Source: Dyadobacter linearis (GTDB taxonomy: Bacteria > Bacteroidota > Bacteroidia > Cytophagales > Spirosomataceae). Taken from it: a DNA stretch of 64,000 nucleotides. The stretch lies in the NCBI RefSeq assembly GCF_907165045.1, contig NZ_CAJRAU010000005.1, positions 372,001 to 436,000 of the forward strand, read 5' to 3'. The position numbers and the translations under genes are program-made. Below are positions 8,619 through 17,176 of this stretch, piece after piece. The notes under the pieces were generated by a model. The model saw only the letters and a list, made by a program, of their open reading frames with translations. It was not told the DNA's origin and made no database searches. The stretch's first letter is position 1. Each line of letters starts with the position of its first letter.

Positions 8619-11195
8619 ATGAAATTATTTCGCTACCTGCTTTTGACAGGACTAGCCCTTGTGTATCTGACGGATGCAAATGCTCAAAGAAAAAAAAAGA
8701 AACAAGAGGATGTGAAGATTGACAAGGCCGTTGACGCAATGGCCAGCGCGGTGAAAGACAAGCTAAAAGATGATAAGCCGAAAAAGGGGCCGAAGCCTTT
8801 TAAAGAACTAATTGATACAAGTGCAGTGAGCCAGAAAGGAATGATTTCTGTCCACAAAAAGGATGATAAATGGTACTTTGAAATACCGGATTCGCTACTG
8901 AACCGCGATATTATGGCGGTTACACGCTACTCGAAAACTGCTGCGGGCGGCGGAATTTTTGGTGGCGAGGAAGTGAACCGGCAAATGATCCGCTGGGAAA
9001 AAGGAATGGACGATAACCTGCTGCTCCGCTCGGTAACTGTTGTACTGACAAGTCCGGACAGTACAAAGCCGATTTTTCAGGCTGTCAAAAATTCTAATTC
9101 AGATCCTATTATCGGGGTATTTGATATTAAAGCTGTTAAAAAAGCGCCGGACGTAAAAGCCTCGGTGATTGATGTGACCGAGTTTTTCAATGCTGATAAT
9201 CAGGTTTTTTCACTAAGCTCAGTAAACAAACAGCTGCTCAAACTAACCACTTTTAAGAAAGAAGCTTCATTTATTGAGGAGATCAGGACTTACCCTATTA
9301 ATACCGAGATAAGGACGATTAAAACGTTCTCGGTAACGCCGCAAATGCTCAGTACTTCGCCTACACCTTCTATTGGTCAATATCTTCCTTCTGGACTTGA
9401 TGCGGGTGTGGTGACTTTTGAAATGAATACTTCGCTGATATTGCTCCCGGCCAAACCTATGCAAAAAAGGCTTTTTGACAGTCGGGTGGGCTATTTTGCA
9501 AATCAATATGCCGTTTTTGGAGAAGAATCGCACCGCTCGGATACGGAGGTATTTGCAGTGAGGTGGCGCCTCGAACCTAAAAATGCAGAAGATGCAGCGA
9601 AGCAGAAAAACGGTGAATTGATTGAACCCAAAAAACCAATCGTCTATTATATTGACCCGGCAACTCCTGAAAAATGGCGCAAATATTTGAAAGAAGGCGT
9701 CGACGACTGGCAGATTGCATTTGAAAAAGCAGGCTGGAAGAATGCGATCCGCGGAGAATACTGGCCGGAAAAGGACACCACTATGAGCCTGGAAGATGCG
9801 CGCTATTCGGTCATACGCTATTTCGCAGCAGATATTCAGAATGCTTACGGCCCGAATGTGCACGATCCGAGGAGCGGCGAAATTCTGGAAAGTCACATTG
9901 GCTGGTACCATAATGTAATGCGTTTGCTTAGGAACTGGTACATTGTCCAGGCTGCGGCAGTGGACCCTCAGGCGCGGAGAAAGAAGTTTGATGATGAACT
10001 GATGGGGCAACTGGTTCGGTTTGTTTCATCCCACGAAATCGGTCACACGCTTGGTTTGAGGCACAATATGGGTGCAAGCTCCGCTACTCCGGTTGAAAAA
10101 CTGCGGGACAAAGACTGGATCAAGGAACACGGGCATACCGCTTCCATTATGGATTATGCGCGTTTTAATTATGTAGCACAGCCTGAGGACGGGATTTCAG
10201 ACCTTTTTCCAAGAATAGGAGATTACGATAAATGGGCGATACAATGGGGTTACAGTTATTTCCCCGATGTAAAAGATCCCAAAGCTGAGAAAGCAATGCT
10301 GAATACTTTGACAAAAGAGGCTTACAAAGACACGCGCCTGCATTTTGGAACAGAAATCAGTCCCTACGATCCGCGTTACCAGACGGAAGATTTGGGTGAT
10401 AATGCGATGAAAGCTTCCGAATATGGTATTAAAAACCTGAAACGCATTGTTCCAAATCTGATCGAGTGGAGTAAAGAAGAGGGAGAAAGCTATAAGGAAC
10501 TGGATGAATTGTACAGCAATGTAAATTCGCAGTACCGGCGTTATATCGGGCACGTGATGAAAAACGTGGGCGGGATTTACGATGATCCGATCACTTATGA
10601 TATGGAGGGACAAACTTTCACGCCTGTTCCGAAAGCGACTCAAAAAGAAGCAGTTGAGTTTCTTAACACCCAACTTTTCAAAACGCCGACCTGGCTTTTG
10701 GACCAAAATATACTGAGCAAGATCAAACCGGAAACCGGTGTGGAAGCGGTAAAAGCATTGCACGAATATGCGATCACTACGCTATTTGCGGGCGACCGGG
10801 CTGTGCGGTTGATGGAAACCGGACTTACCTCGAAAAACTATACTTTGGACGAGCTTTTTACAGATCTTGAAACGGGAATCTGGTCAGAAACTAAAACTGG
10901 AAAGAGTATTGATCTGTACCGGAGAAACCTTCAAAAGGTTTATACTGAGAAACTGATCGATCTGCTGAAACCCGGAAAAGCGAATGTGCAGTCAATTCCG
11001 GTTGGTATAACCTATGGGTTTTCTACCCGGGTTGTTGAGCTGGAAAAAACAGACCTGCCTTCGATCGCCAGGGCGCATTTGGAAGCGATCAAAAGCAGCG
11101 TTACCTCGGCAATTCCGAAAACGACGGATAAGATTACCAAATACCATCTACAGGACGTTTTGCAGCGGATCAAGCAGAGTCTTGATCCTAAGTAA
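8619..11195 (+). CDS. Exported zinc metalloprotease (DUF5118-DUF5117-DUF4953)
   Basis: 858 residues from the ATG at 8619, chosen because it gives a clean signal peptide (MKLFRYLLLTGLALVYL ... NAQ); an earlier in-frame ATG at 8559 would bury it. A Lys-rich linker is followed by a DUF5118-like segment (LIDTSAVSQKGMISVHKK), a DUF5117-like region and a DUF4953-like catalytic domain with SHEIGHTLGLRHNMGAS (His472, Glu473, His476, His482: HExxHxxGxxH). This architecture is common in Bacteroidota and is predicted to act in the periplasm or at the cell surface. Substrate and role are unknown. The T9SS sorting domain seen in the 478 gene is missing here. Confidence 0.88.
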   Translation: MKLFRYLLLTGLALVYLTDANAQRKKKKQEDVKIDKAVDAMASAVKDKLKDDKPKKGPKPFKELIDTSAVSQKGMISVHKKDDKWYFEIPDSLLNRDIMAVTRYSKTAAGGGIFGGEEVNRQMIRWEKGMDDNLLLRSVTVVLTSPDSTKPIFQAVKNSNSDPIIGVFDIKAVKKAPDVKASVIDVTEFFNADNQVFSLSSVNKQLLKLTTFKKEASFIEEIRTYPINTEIRTIKTFSVTPQMLSTSPTPSIGQYLPSGLDAGVVTFEMNTSLILLPAKPMQKRLFDSRVGYFANQYAVFGEESHRSDTEVFAVRWRLEPKNAEDAAKQKNGELIEPKKPIVYYIDPATPEKWRKYLKEGVDDWQIAFEKAGWKNAIRGEYWPEKDTTMSLEDARYSVIRYFAADIQNAYGPNVHDPRSGEILESHIGWYHNVMRLLRNWYIVQAAAVDPQARRKKFDDELMGQLVRFVSSHEIGHTLGLRHNMGASSATPVEKLRDKDWIKEHGHTASIMDYARFNYVAQPEDGISDLFPRIGDYDKWAIQWGYSYFPDVKDPKAEKAMLNTLTKEAYKDTRLHFGTEISPYDPRYQTEDLGDNAMKASEYGIKNLKRIVPNLIEWSKEEGESYKELDELYSNVNSQYRRYIGHVMKNVGGIYDDPITYDMEGQTFTPVPKATQKEAVEFLNTQLFKTPTWLLDQNILSKIKPETGVEAVKALHEYAITTLFAGDRAVRLMETGLTSKNYTLDELFTDLETGIWSETKTGKSIDLYRRNLQKVYTEKLIDLLKPGKANVQSIPVGITYGFSTRVVELEKTDLPSIARAHLEAIKSSVTSAIPKTTDKITKYHLQDVLQRIKQSLDPK

Positions 11196-11253
11196 GTGTG
11201 AATCACGAATGCCAGGCCGAGTGTCTGGTATTTTGTTTTTAAGCATAAAAAGT

Positions 11254-11934
11254 ATGTCGAACCTTGAACTTACACTTGCCGGATTTCACCACTTTTCGCA
11301 GGTCATTCAAACTGATAAGCCTTTCAAAAAGCTCGATTTCTCGGCAGCCAATGCGGCACTTCTGAGTCGGGACTTATCCGAAACGGAAGTGTTTACGAGT
11401 TTTGTTTTCGATGAACTGTTGCAGGAGAATAAATATGCGGGTATCGGCGGTTACGGGGAAAACCGGGTTATTTACCGGCATAGGAAGCATTTCGAGGGAG
11501 ATTCAATTAATCCAAGAAGCATTCATCTGGGAACCGATATTTGGGTAGCTGCGGGAGAAGCTGTCTTTGCTCCGCTTGCCGGCAAAGTCCACAGTTTTGC
11601 ATTCAACGATAATTACGGCGATTACGGCCCGACGATCATCCTTACTCACGAGCTTTCGGGCAATACATTTCATACCCTTTACGGACACCTATCCCTTGCT
11701 TCGCTGGATGGATTGGTTGCGGGGAAAAATATCAATGCCGGAGAACATTTCGCATCCGTCGGTAACTTCCCGGAAAACGGCGACTGGCCGCCGCACCTTC
11801 ATTTTCAGATCATTACAGATATTGGGCACTACAATGGTGACTTTCCCGGCGTGAGCAGCATTGCAGATCGCAATTACTATCTTTCCATTTGTCCGGACCC
11901 TAATCTGATATTGGGGATAGCGGAAAATGCGTAA
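11254..11934 (+). CDS. M23-family metallopeptidase without signal peptide
   Basis: 226 residues from the ATG at 11254; the frame is open further upstream but that part overlaps the preceding gene in another frame. The C-terminal two thirds are a LytM/M23 domain: IHLGTDIWV (His and Asp zinc ligands), FAPLAGKV, HTLYGHLS and HLHFQI (HxH). M23 enzymes usually cut peptidoglycan peptides outside the cytoplasm, yet the N-terminus (MSNLELTLAGFHHFSQV) has no signal peptide or membrane segment. Either export uses another route or the substrate is cytosolic. It follows the metalloprotease gene by 58 bases. Confidence 0.8.
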   Translation: MSNLELTLAGFHHFSQVIQTDKPFKKLDFSAANAALLSRDLSETEVFTSFVFDELLQENKYAGIGGYGENRVIYRHRKHFEGDSINPRSIHLGTDIWVAAGEAVFAPLAGKVHSFAFNDNYGDYGPTIILTHELSGNTFHTLYGHLSLASLDGLVAGKNINAGEHFASVGNFPENGDWPPHLHFQIITDIGHYNGDFPGVSSIADRNYYLSICPDPNLILGIAENA

Positions 11935-11989
11935 CAATTTTATCTAGTTTTATGCGTATAACTAGAAATGAATGCGCATATTTATAATT

Positions 11990-12238
11990 ATGAAAACGCG
12001 ACTGAACATCACTATCGAGAATACAATTTTGATGCAAGTGAAAGCTTATGCAGCCTCCAATCACATGAGCATCTCACAAATTGTAGAAGACCATTTAAAG
12101 ATGATCGTAAAGACCTCTGCAAGAAATCGAAGCATATTAGATGAAGTTGACCAACTTGAGTCACCTCAAAATACTGATTCAGAGAAAAACTTAAAAAACG
12201 ATTTTTACGAGGAAAGGGCAAAGAAATATGGCTTTTAA
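11990..12238 (+). CDS. DUF6364-type antitoxin (ribbon-helix-helix-like)
   Basis: 82 residues from the ATG at 11990; an ATG at 11972 would add MRIFII. The N-terminus MKTRLNITIENTILMQVKAYAASNHMSIS QIVEDHL has the strand plus two-helix pattern of RHH-like antitoxins, and the tail is charged and disordered-looking (EEVxQLES ... FYEERAKKYGF), as expected for a toxin-wrapping region. Such genes normally precede a PIN-domain ribonuclease. Here the next frame, overlapping by 11 bases, is only a remnant of that toxin, so this is probably an orphan antitoxin. Confidence 0.7.
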   Translation: MKTRLNITIENTILMQVKAYAASNHMSISQIVEDHLKMIVKTSARNRSILDEVDQLESPQNTDSEKNLKNDFYEERAKKYGF

Positions 12239-12359
12239 AGTCTTTCTTGATGCCAATATCATTCTTAATCTGTTCATTAGTAGAGATAAGAAATTACAAA
12301 CCTCAGCACTAAATCAGTTGCCAGTTTACGATACTTCCGAATTTTTAAAGCTGATGTAA
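12228..12359 (+). pseudogene. PIN-domain toxin remnant with internal deletion
   Basis: The frame starts at the ATG at 12228, 11 bases inside the antitoxin gene as expected for a toxin, and runs 43 codons to TAA at 12357. Residues 1-24 (MAFKVFLDANIILNLFISRD...) are the first PIN strand and helix with the first catalytic Asp (Asp8, DANIILNL). The last residues (LPVYDTSEFLKLM) match the usual C-terminal end of PIN toxins (LPVYTPEEFLKL type). A full PIN toxin is about 130-140 residues, so roughly 90 central codons, including the other acidic residues, are gone while the frame is kept. The product cannot be an active ribonuclease. Confidence 0.7.
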
Positions 12360-12363
12360 AATA

Positions 12364-13116
12364 TTACTTCCGATAAATCGTAGTCGCCGCTGATTGTGCG
12401 CTGGCTAGAATGGTAATATCTGCAATAGTAACCCTGTCCGGGGCATTTACTGCGTATAAGATTGCATCGGCAATATCGCCGGCCTGCAACGGATCAAATC
12501 CTTCGTACACCTTTTCAGCCCGCGATTCGTCTCCTTTGAAACGAACCAATGAAAATTCAGTCTCCACAGCACCGGGCGCCACATTGGTAACCTTAATTCC
12601 GTGCTGCGTCAGTTCGAGACGCATTCCTTCGCTGAGCACTTCTACGGCCGCTTTGGAGGCGCAATACACCGCTCCGTTGGCATAAGTTTGCTTACCGGCA
12701 ATGGAACTGATATTGACAATATGACCTTTTCCTTTCTCCAATAACAATGGAATAACTGCTTTGGAAACATACAGCAGCCCTTTCACATTTCCGTCGATCA
12801 TCGCGTCCCAATCTTCGGGATCACCTTCGTCGAGCGAGCCTAGACCATGTGCATTTCCTGCATTATTAATCAGAATATCAATATTTTTCCAGTGATCCGA
12901 AAGCGAATTGATCATCGCAAGCACAGCTCCTTTGTCACGAACATCGAAAAGCAGCGTTGTTACCTGGACTTTTGAAGACAGCTTTTCAGCAATTTCATCC
13001 AGTTTTTCCTGGCGCCTGCCGCAAAGAATGAGGTCAATTCCAGCGTCTGCGAACAATTCGGCAGTGGCTTTTCCTATTCCTGAAGTGGCTCCGGTAATTA
13101 ATGCAATACGGGACAT
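12364..13116 (-). CDS. SDR-family NADP-dependent oxidoreductase (YdfG-like)
   Basis: 250 residues, a classical short-chain dehydrogenase. TGATSGIGKA (9-18) is the Rossmann dinucleotide loop, CGRR after strand 2 suggests NADP preference, NNAG is at 84-87 and the catalytic set is Ser138-Tyr151-Lys155 (YCASK). The closest known type is YdfG, which oxidises serine and 3-hydroxy acids, but substrate is not provable here. It lies 35 bases after the ctp gene on the same strand and may share its transcript. Confidence 0.88.
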   Translation of the reverse strand: MSRIALITGATSGIGKATAELFADAGIDLILCGRRQEKLDEIAEKLSSKVQVTTLLFDVRDKGAVLAMINSLSDHWKNIDILINNAGNAHGLGSLDEGDPEDWDAMIDGNVKGLLYVSKAVIPLLLEKGKGHIVNISSIAGKQTYANGAVYCASKAAVEVLSEGMRLELTQHGIKVTNVAPGAVETEFSLVRFKGDESRAEKVYEGFDPLQAGDIADAILYAVNAPDRVTIADITILASAQSAATTIYRK

Positions 13117-13151
13117 TGAGTCAATTTTAATGTTACTGCTACTGCTGTCTG

Positions 13152-14855
13152 CTAGTCCGCTTTTCTCGGAATATTCAAACTGCTGAATTTGCCTTTTTCG
13201 AGCTGGGCTGCCTGGTTAAACATCTGGACAGCCTGCTGAAATACATTATCGGTAGGATTTAGAACCTGGAATACTTCATTATTAAGACCGCTTTTTTGCT
13301 TGCGGCCCCAAACGTAGCGACCGATAATTGCTTTGGTCTGAGAAGTAATGATTGGTTTTGAAAGATTCAATTCCGTCGGATTTGGTTTGATACCCGACTT
13401 GGAAGCATCTTTCACCATATCTGCGATCATCGCATCCGACACATCGAAGGTTTTCACGAACTCGTCAAAAGTTTGTTTTTCGAGTTTTTTCTGATTGTTG
13501 TTCGCATACCTTAAAGCATATTCTCTGATTATATTCTTTGAATACAGCTCGAAAAGGTATTTGCTGTTCATTACGGTATCTTTTGGAACAAAAATGTCAG
13601 GAGTAATACCGCCGCCACCGTACACAATGCGGCCGCCGTCGGTTTTGTAAACCTTGCTTTTATCGAACTTAATGCTGTCTACATTAAAGAGCTCACCACT
13701 TTCGTATCGGTGCGACAGATCCTGGCTGTAATCGTCTCCTTTGCCAAGTTCATAAGGTTTTTGAATGCTTCTGCCGCTCGGCGTGTAATATCTTGAAATG
13801 GTCAGACGCAGTTCCGATCCGTCATTCAATTTGATCGGCATTTGAACTAGCCCTTTTCCGTACGACCTCCTCCCTACTACCAGTGCGCGATCATGATCTT
13901 GCAACGCGCCTGCCAGGATTTCGGAAGCGGAGGCACTACCTTCGTCTACTAATACAATCAGGGGACCTTGCTCAAAAAGTCCGTCGACGTGCGAACGTGT
14001 TTTTCTGTCAAAGCGGCTGTCTTTTCCTTCTGTGTAAACCAAAAGTTTATCTCCCGCAATAAATTCGTCGGCCATACTGGTAGCCCTCTCCATGTAGCCG
14101 CCAGGGTTACCTCGCAAGTCCAGTATCAGGTTTTTCAGTCCCTGTGTTTTCAAGGTTTTTAATGCTGATTTAAATTCTTCGAATGTAGATTCCGAGAAGC
14201 GGCTTACTTTAATGTACCCAATTTCCTGATCAACCATATAAGAAGCGTCTACCGAAAAAGTAGGAATTCTGTCACGCACAACCGCGAAATTCATCTTTTC
14301 TTTCAAACCAACCCTCTCAATCGCCAGATCAACTTTCGTCCCTCTTTTACCACGCAACAATTTGTAAACCTGAGCATTAGTAACCCCGGGTCCTGAAAGG
14401 TTTTCTTTATTAACAGAAATGATCCTGTCACCACTCTGGATACCAGCCGTTTCCGACGGGCCTCCGCTAAGTGGCGTTACTACGTAAACTGTATCGTTAT
14501 AAATATTAAACTCAACCCCAATTCCATCAAAACCCGATTCGAGTTGAGATCTTGCTGCGGTCGCTTCTTCTGCATTGAAATAGGCCGTGTGCGGATCTAG
14601 CTTTTCGAGCATTTTGGAGATAGAATAGTCAACCAGCTCCTCGGTATTGACTGAATCGACATAATTGTTTTCTACCAAAGAAAGTACTTCCCTGAATTTG
14701 TTAAACCCTTTTGCAACGTCAGACAGTTTTTTTCCCCCGCTAAAAAAAGTGCTTCCCAACAGCACGCCGGCGGCCAGCGTAATTCCGATAATGATCGGCA
14801 ACCGCACGACCGATTTCGGATTATTGATCGGTGTCTGTGATTTTTCTGAATTCAT
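13152..14855 (-). CDS. S41 C-terminal processing protease (CtpA/Prc type)
   Basis: 567 residues from the ATG at 14855. One N-terminal membrane-spanning or signal segment (about 18-37) places it in the periplasm. A helical dimerisation part is followed by a PDZ domain (about 105-190) and the S41 catalytic core with DLRGNPGGY, GSASASEILAGAL and the Ser309/Lys334 dyad (25 residues apart, as in Prc). The long C-terminal tail (about 400-567) is typical of Bacteroidota homologues. It trims the C-termini of envelope proteins. The gene precedes the SDR gene on the same strand. Confidence 0.92.
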   Translation of the reverse strand: MNSEKSQTPINNPKSVVRLPIIIGITLAAGVLLGSTFFSGGKKLSDVAKGFNKFREVLSLVENNYVDSVNTEELVDYSISKMLEKLDPHTAYFNAEEATAARSQLESGFDGIGVEFNIYNDTVYVVTPLSGGPSETAGIQSGDRIISVNKENLSGPGVTNAQVYKLLRGKRGTKVDLAIERVGLKEKMNFAVVRDRIPTFSVDASYMVDQEIGYIKVSRFSESTFEEFKSALKTLKTQGLKNLILDLRGNPGGYMERATSMADEFIAGDKLLVYTEGKDSRFDRKTRSHVDGLFEQGPLIVLVDEGSASASEILAGALQDHDRALVVGRRSYGKGLVQMPIKLNDGSELRLTISRYYTPSGRSIQKPYELGKGDDYSQDLSHRYESGELFNVDSIKFDKSKVYKTDGGRIVYGGGGITPDIFVPKDTVMNSKYLFELYSKNIIREYALRYANNNQKKLEKQTFDEFVKTFDVSDAMIADMVKDASKSGIKPNPTELNLSKPIITSQTKAIIGRYVWGRKQKSGLNNEVFQVLNPTDNVFQQAVQMFNQAAQLEKGKFSSLNIPRKAD

Positions 14856-14962
14856 GCTGTGATATAGGAAAAGGAGCAAATTTGCCCGGGCGGATAACTT
14901 CTATCTAACGTGAAGTAAAAGAATTTGGTTGCTTATTCCAAGCGGGTTAACAGGAAAAACTA

Positions 14963-16912
14963 CTACACAAAAGACTTCAAAGATTCGGGGTTTCGCATGG
15001 TATCCAGGTTAATGACTTTTTCCGGATCCTGGCCCATCAATATCCTTTTCATAGGCGCCTCCATCTTTTTTCCATTGATAGTATAAGGAATATCGTCGAC
15101 CTGCTCGATGGTATCGGGAATGTGACGCGGGCTATATTGTGTGCGAAGTGTCTCCCTGATCTCAGCTTTCAGTTCGTCGGTCAATTGTTTGTCTTTCCCC
15201 AAAACAACAAAAAGCGATATCGTACCTTCCCCGTTTGACTTTTCCAGATAAACGGCGAGGCTGTCTTTCACCGCGGGGATACTTTCCACGGCGCGGTATA
15301 TTTCAGCGGTACCAATGCGCACTCCGCCACGGTTGAGGGTAGCATCTGAGCGGCCATAGATAATCACAGATTTCCGGTCAGTAATCTTGATCCAGTCGCC
15401 GTGGCGCCACACATTCGGGTACATTTCAAAGTAGCTTCCGAAATATTTTTCCTGATCTTCATCATTCCAAAAATAGATCGGCATGGAAGGCATAGGCTGC
15501 GTGATCACCATTTCACCCATTTCATTAAAAACAGGATTACCCTCTTCATCAAAAGCTTCGATCCGGCAGCCCAGCATTCTGCATTGGATTTCACCAGCAT
15601 AAACCGGCGTGATCGGACAGCCGCCTACAAATGCGCTGCAAACGTCGGTACCGCCGCTCAGCGAGATCAGCCAAACATCTTTTTTCACCTGCCGGTACAC
15701 CCACTCAAAAACTTCCGGCGGTAATGGCGAGCCGGTTGACCCAATAGTTTCCAAATGCGAAAGGCGCTCTGATGTAATACTGACGCCATTTTTCATCGAA
15801 GTAATATAAAATGCTGCACCGCTGCCGAAGTGCGTGATCTTGGCTTGCTCTGCCAATGTCCAGAGAACCTGGGACGACGGATAAGTAGGTGCGCCATCGT
15901 AAAGGACCAATGTAGCGCCGCATAAAAGTGAGCCCAATGCATAGTTCCACATCATCCAGCCGGTAGTGGAATACCAGAAATACCGGTCGCCGGGCTTGAC
16001 ATTCTGATGTAATATCAATGCTTTCATGTGTTCGATCAGGCAGCCGCCGACACTGTGCGTGATCGCTTTCGGCGCGGCAGTGGTTCCCGAAGAATACAAT
16101 ATCCAGATAGGATGATCGAAAGGTACCGGCTCAAAGTCGATCCCGAAATTTTGTAAATGGAGAATATCTTCCCAGGAAGTATATCTGTCCGGCCTGGAAT
16201 CCGAGCCGATATTATTGATCAATACAACATCCTTCACCGAGCGCAGCGACATTGCTAATTCCTGTGCAAAGGAAGTGAGATCGTGCGTTTTCCCATTATA
16301 ATGATAACCGTCGGCGATGAACAAAACCTTGGGTTCAATCTGCAAAAAGCGCTCTATCAATGCTGTTTTACCAAAATCCGGAGAGCAGGACGACCAAACG
16401 GCCCCTATTGAATTCGCAGCCAGAAATGCGATGACAGATTGGGGGATATTGGGCAAAACGGCAGCTACCCGGTCGCCGGGCTTTACGCCTATTTGTTTGA
16501 GCCAGGTAGCTACTGCCGCCACTTCTTCTTCCAGCCTTTCCCAGGAAATTTCTTCCGGCCCGCCTTGTTCTGACTGGAATATAATAGCGGGGCGATCTTT
16601 GTTTTTATTACGGAAAATATGCTCGGCGTAATTGAGTTTCGAGCGGGTAAACCACTTTGTTCCGATCATGCCGCGCTGCGGGCGTTGCAGTACTTCAAGG
16701 TACAGATCGTGCGATTTTATATGAAAGTAATTCCAGAGACTTTCCCAGAAATCTTCCAGATCAGTAACCGACCATTCCCACAAATCGTGATAAGATCGAA
16801 AATAAAGGCCTTTTTTGACAAACAGCCAATCCATATATTTTTTCAGATTGGACTGTTCCATTAATGTCTTTCCCGGTTTCCATAAAGGTTGATTCTGTAC
16901 TTCGGCTGACAT
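14963..16912 (-). CDS. Acetoacetyl-CoA synthetase
   Basis: 649 residues, matching acetoacetate-CoA ligases (about 650 aa). It activates acetoacetate, and perhaps other short acids, with ATP and CoA. The N-terminal opening PLWKPGKTLMEQSNLKKYM is typical of this family; WILYSSGTTAAPKAI is the AMP-binding P-loop, and the C-terminal part holds YGRSDATLNRGGVRIGT and the PxTINGKKMEAPMK acetylation-site region. Its role would be ketone-body-like or branched-chain amino-acid carbon recovery. It stands alone, between the ctp gene and the divergent pseudouridine synthase. Confidence 0.92.
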   Translation of the reverse strand: MSAEVQNQPLWKPGKTLMEQSNLKKYMDWLFVKKGLYFRSYHDLWEWSVTDLEDFWESLWNYFHIKSHDLYLEVLQRPQRGMIGTKWFTRSKLNYAEHIFRNKNKDRPAIIFQSEQGGPEEISWERLEEEVAAVATWLKQIGVKPGDRVAAVLPNIPQSVIAFLAANSIGAVWSSCSPDFGKTALIERFLQIEPKVLFIADGYHYNGKTHDLTSFAQELAMSLRSVKDVVLINNIGSDSRPDRYTSWEDILHLQNFGIDFEPVPFDHPIWILYSSGTTAAPKAITHSVGGCLIEHMKALILHQNVKPGDRYFWYSTTGWMMWNYALGSLLCGATLVLYDGAPTYPSSQVLWTLAEQAKITHFGSGAAFYITSMKNGVSITSERLSHLETIGSTGSPLPPEVFEWVYRQVKKDVWLISLSGGTDVCSAFVGGCPITPVYAGEIQCRMLGCRIEAFDEEGNPVFNEMGEMVITQPMPSMPIYFWNDEDQEKYFGSYFEMYPNVWRHGDWIKITDRKSVIIYGRSDATLNRGGVRIGTAEIYRAVESIPAVKDSLAVYLEKSNGEGTISLFVVLGKDKQLTDELKAEIRETLRTQYSPRHIPDTIEQVDDIPYTINGKKMEAPMKRILMGQDPEKVINLDTMRNPESLKSFV

Positions 16913-17176
16913 ATTTAATTCATTACAGTGAAGATTTAGATCGCAAATGCTCTGAGAGGCATTTTGCTGATAGTACTAATAAACGTTGCGTTATCACTTT
17001 TGACATAAACAGCAACTGAAATATTTAGTCGAAAAAATTGACGTATCTTTGCCGGCTAATATAATTACAATCAATACTTTCTGATGATCAGATAGGCTGG
17101 CTGACAGAAAACAACTTTCAGTTAGAAGCAATTTGTTAAGAGGAAATAACTCCAGTAGTGATACTGCATTCCTAAA

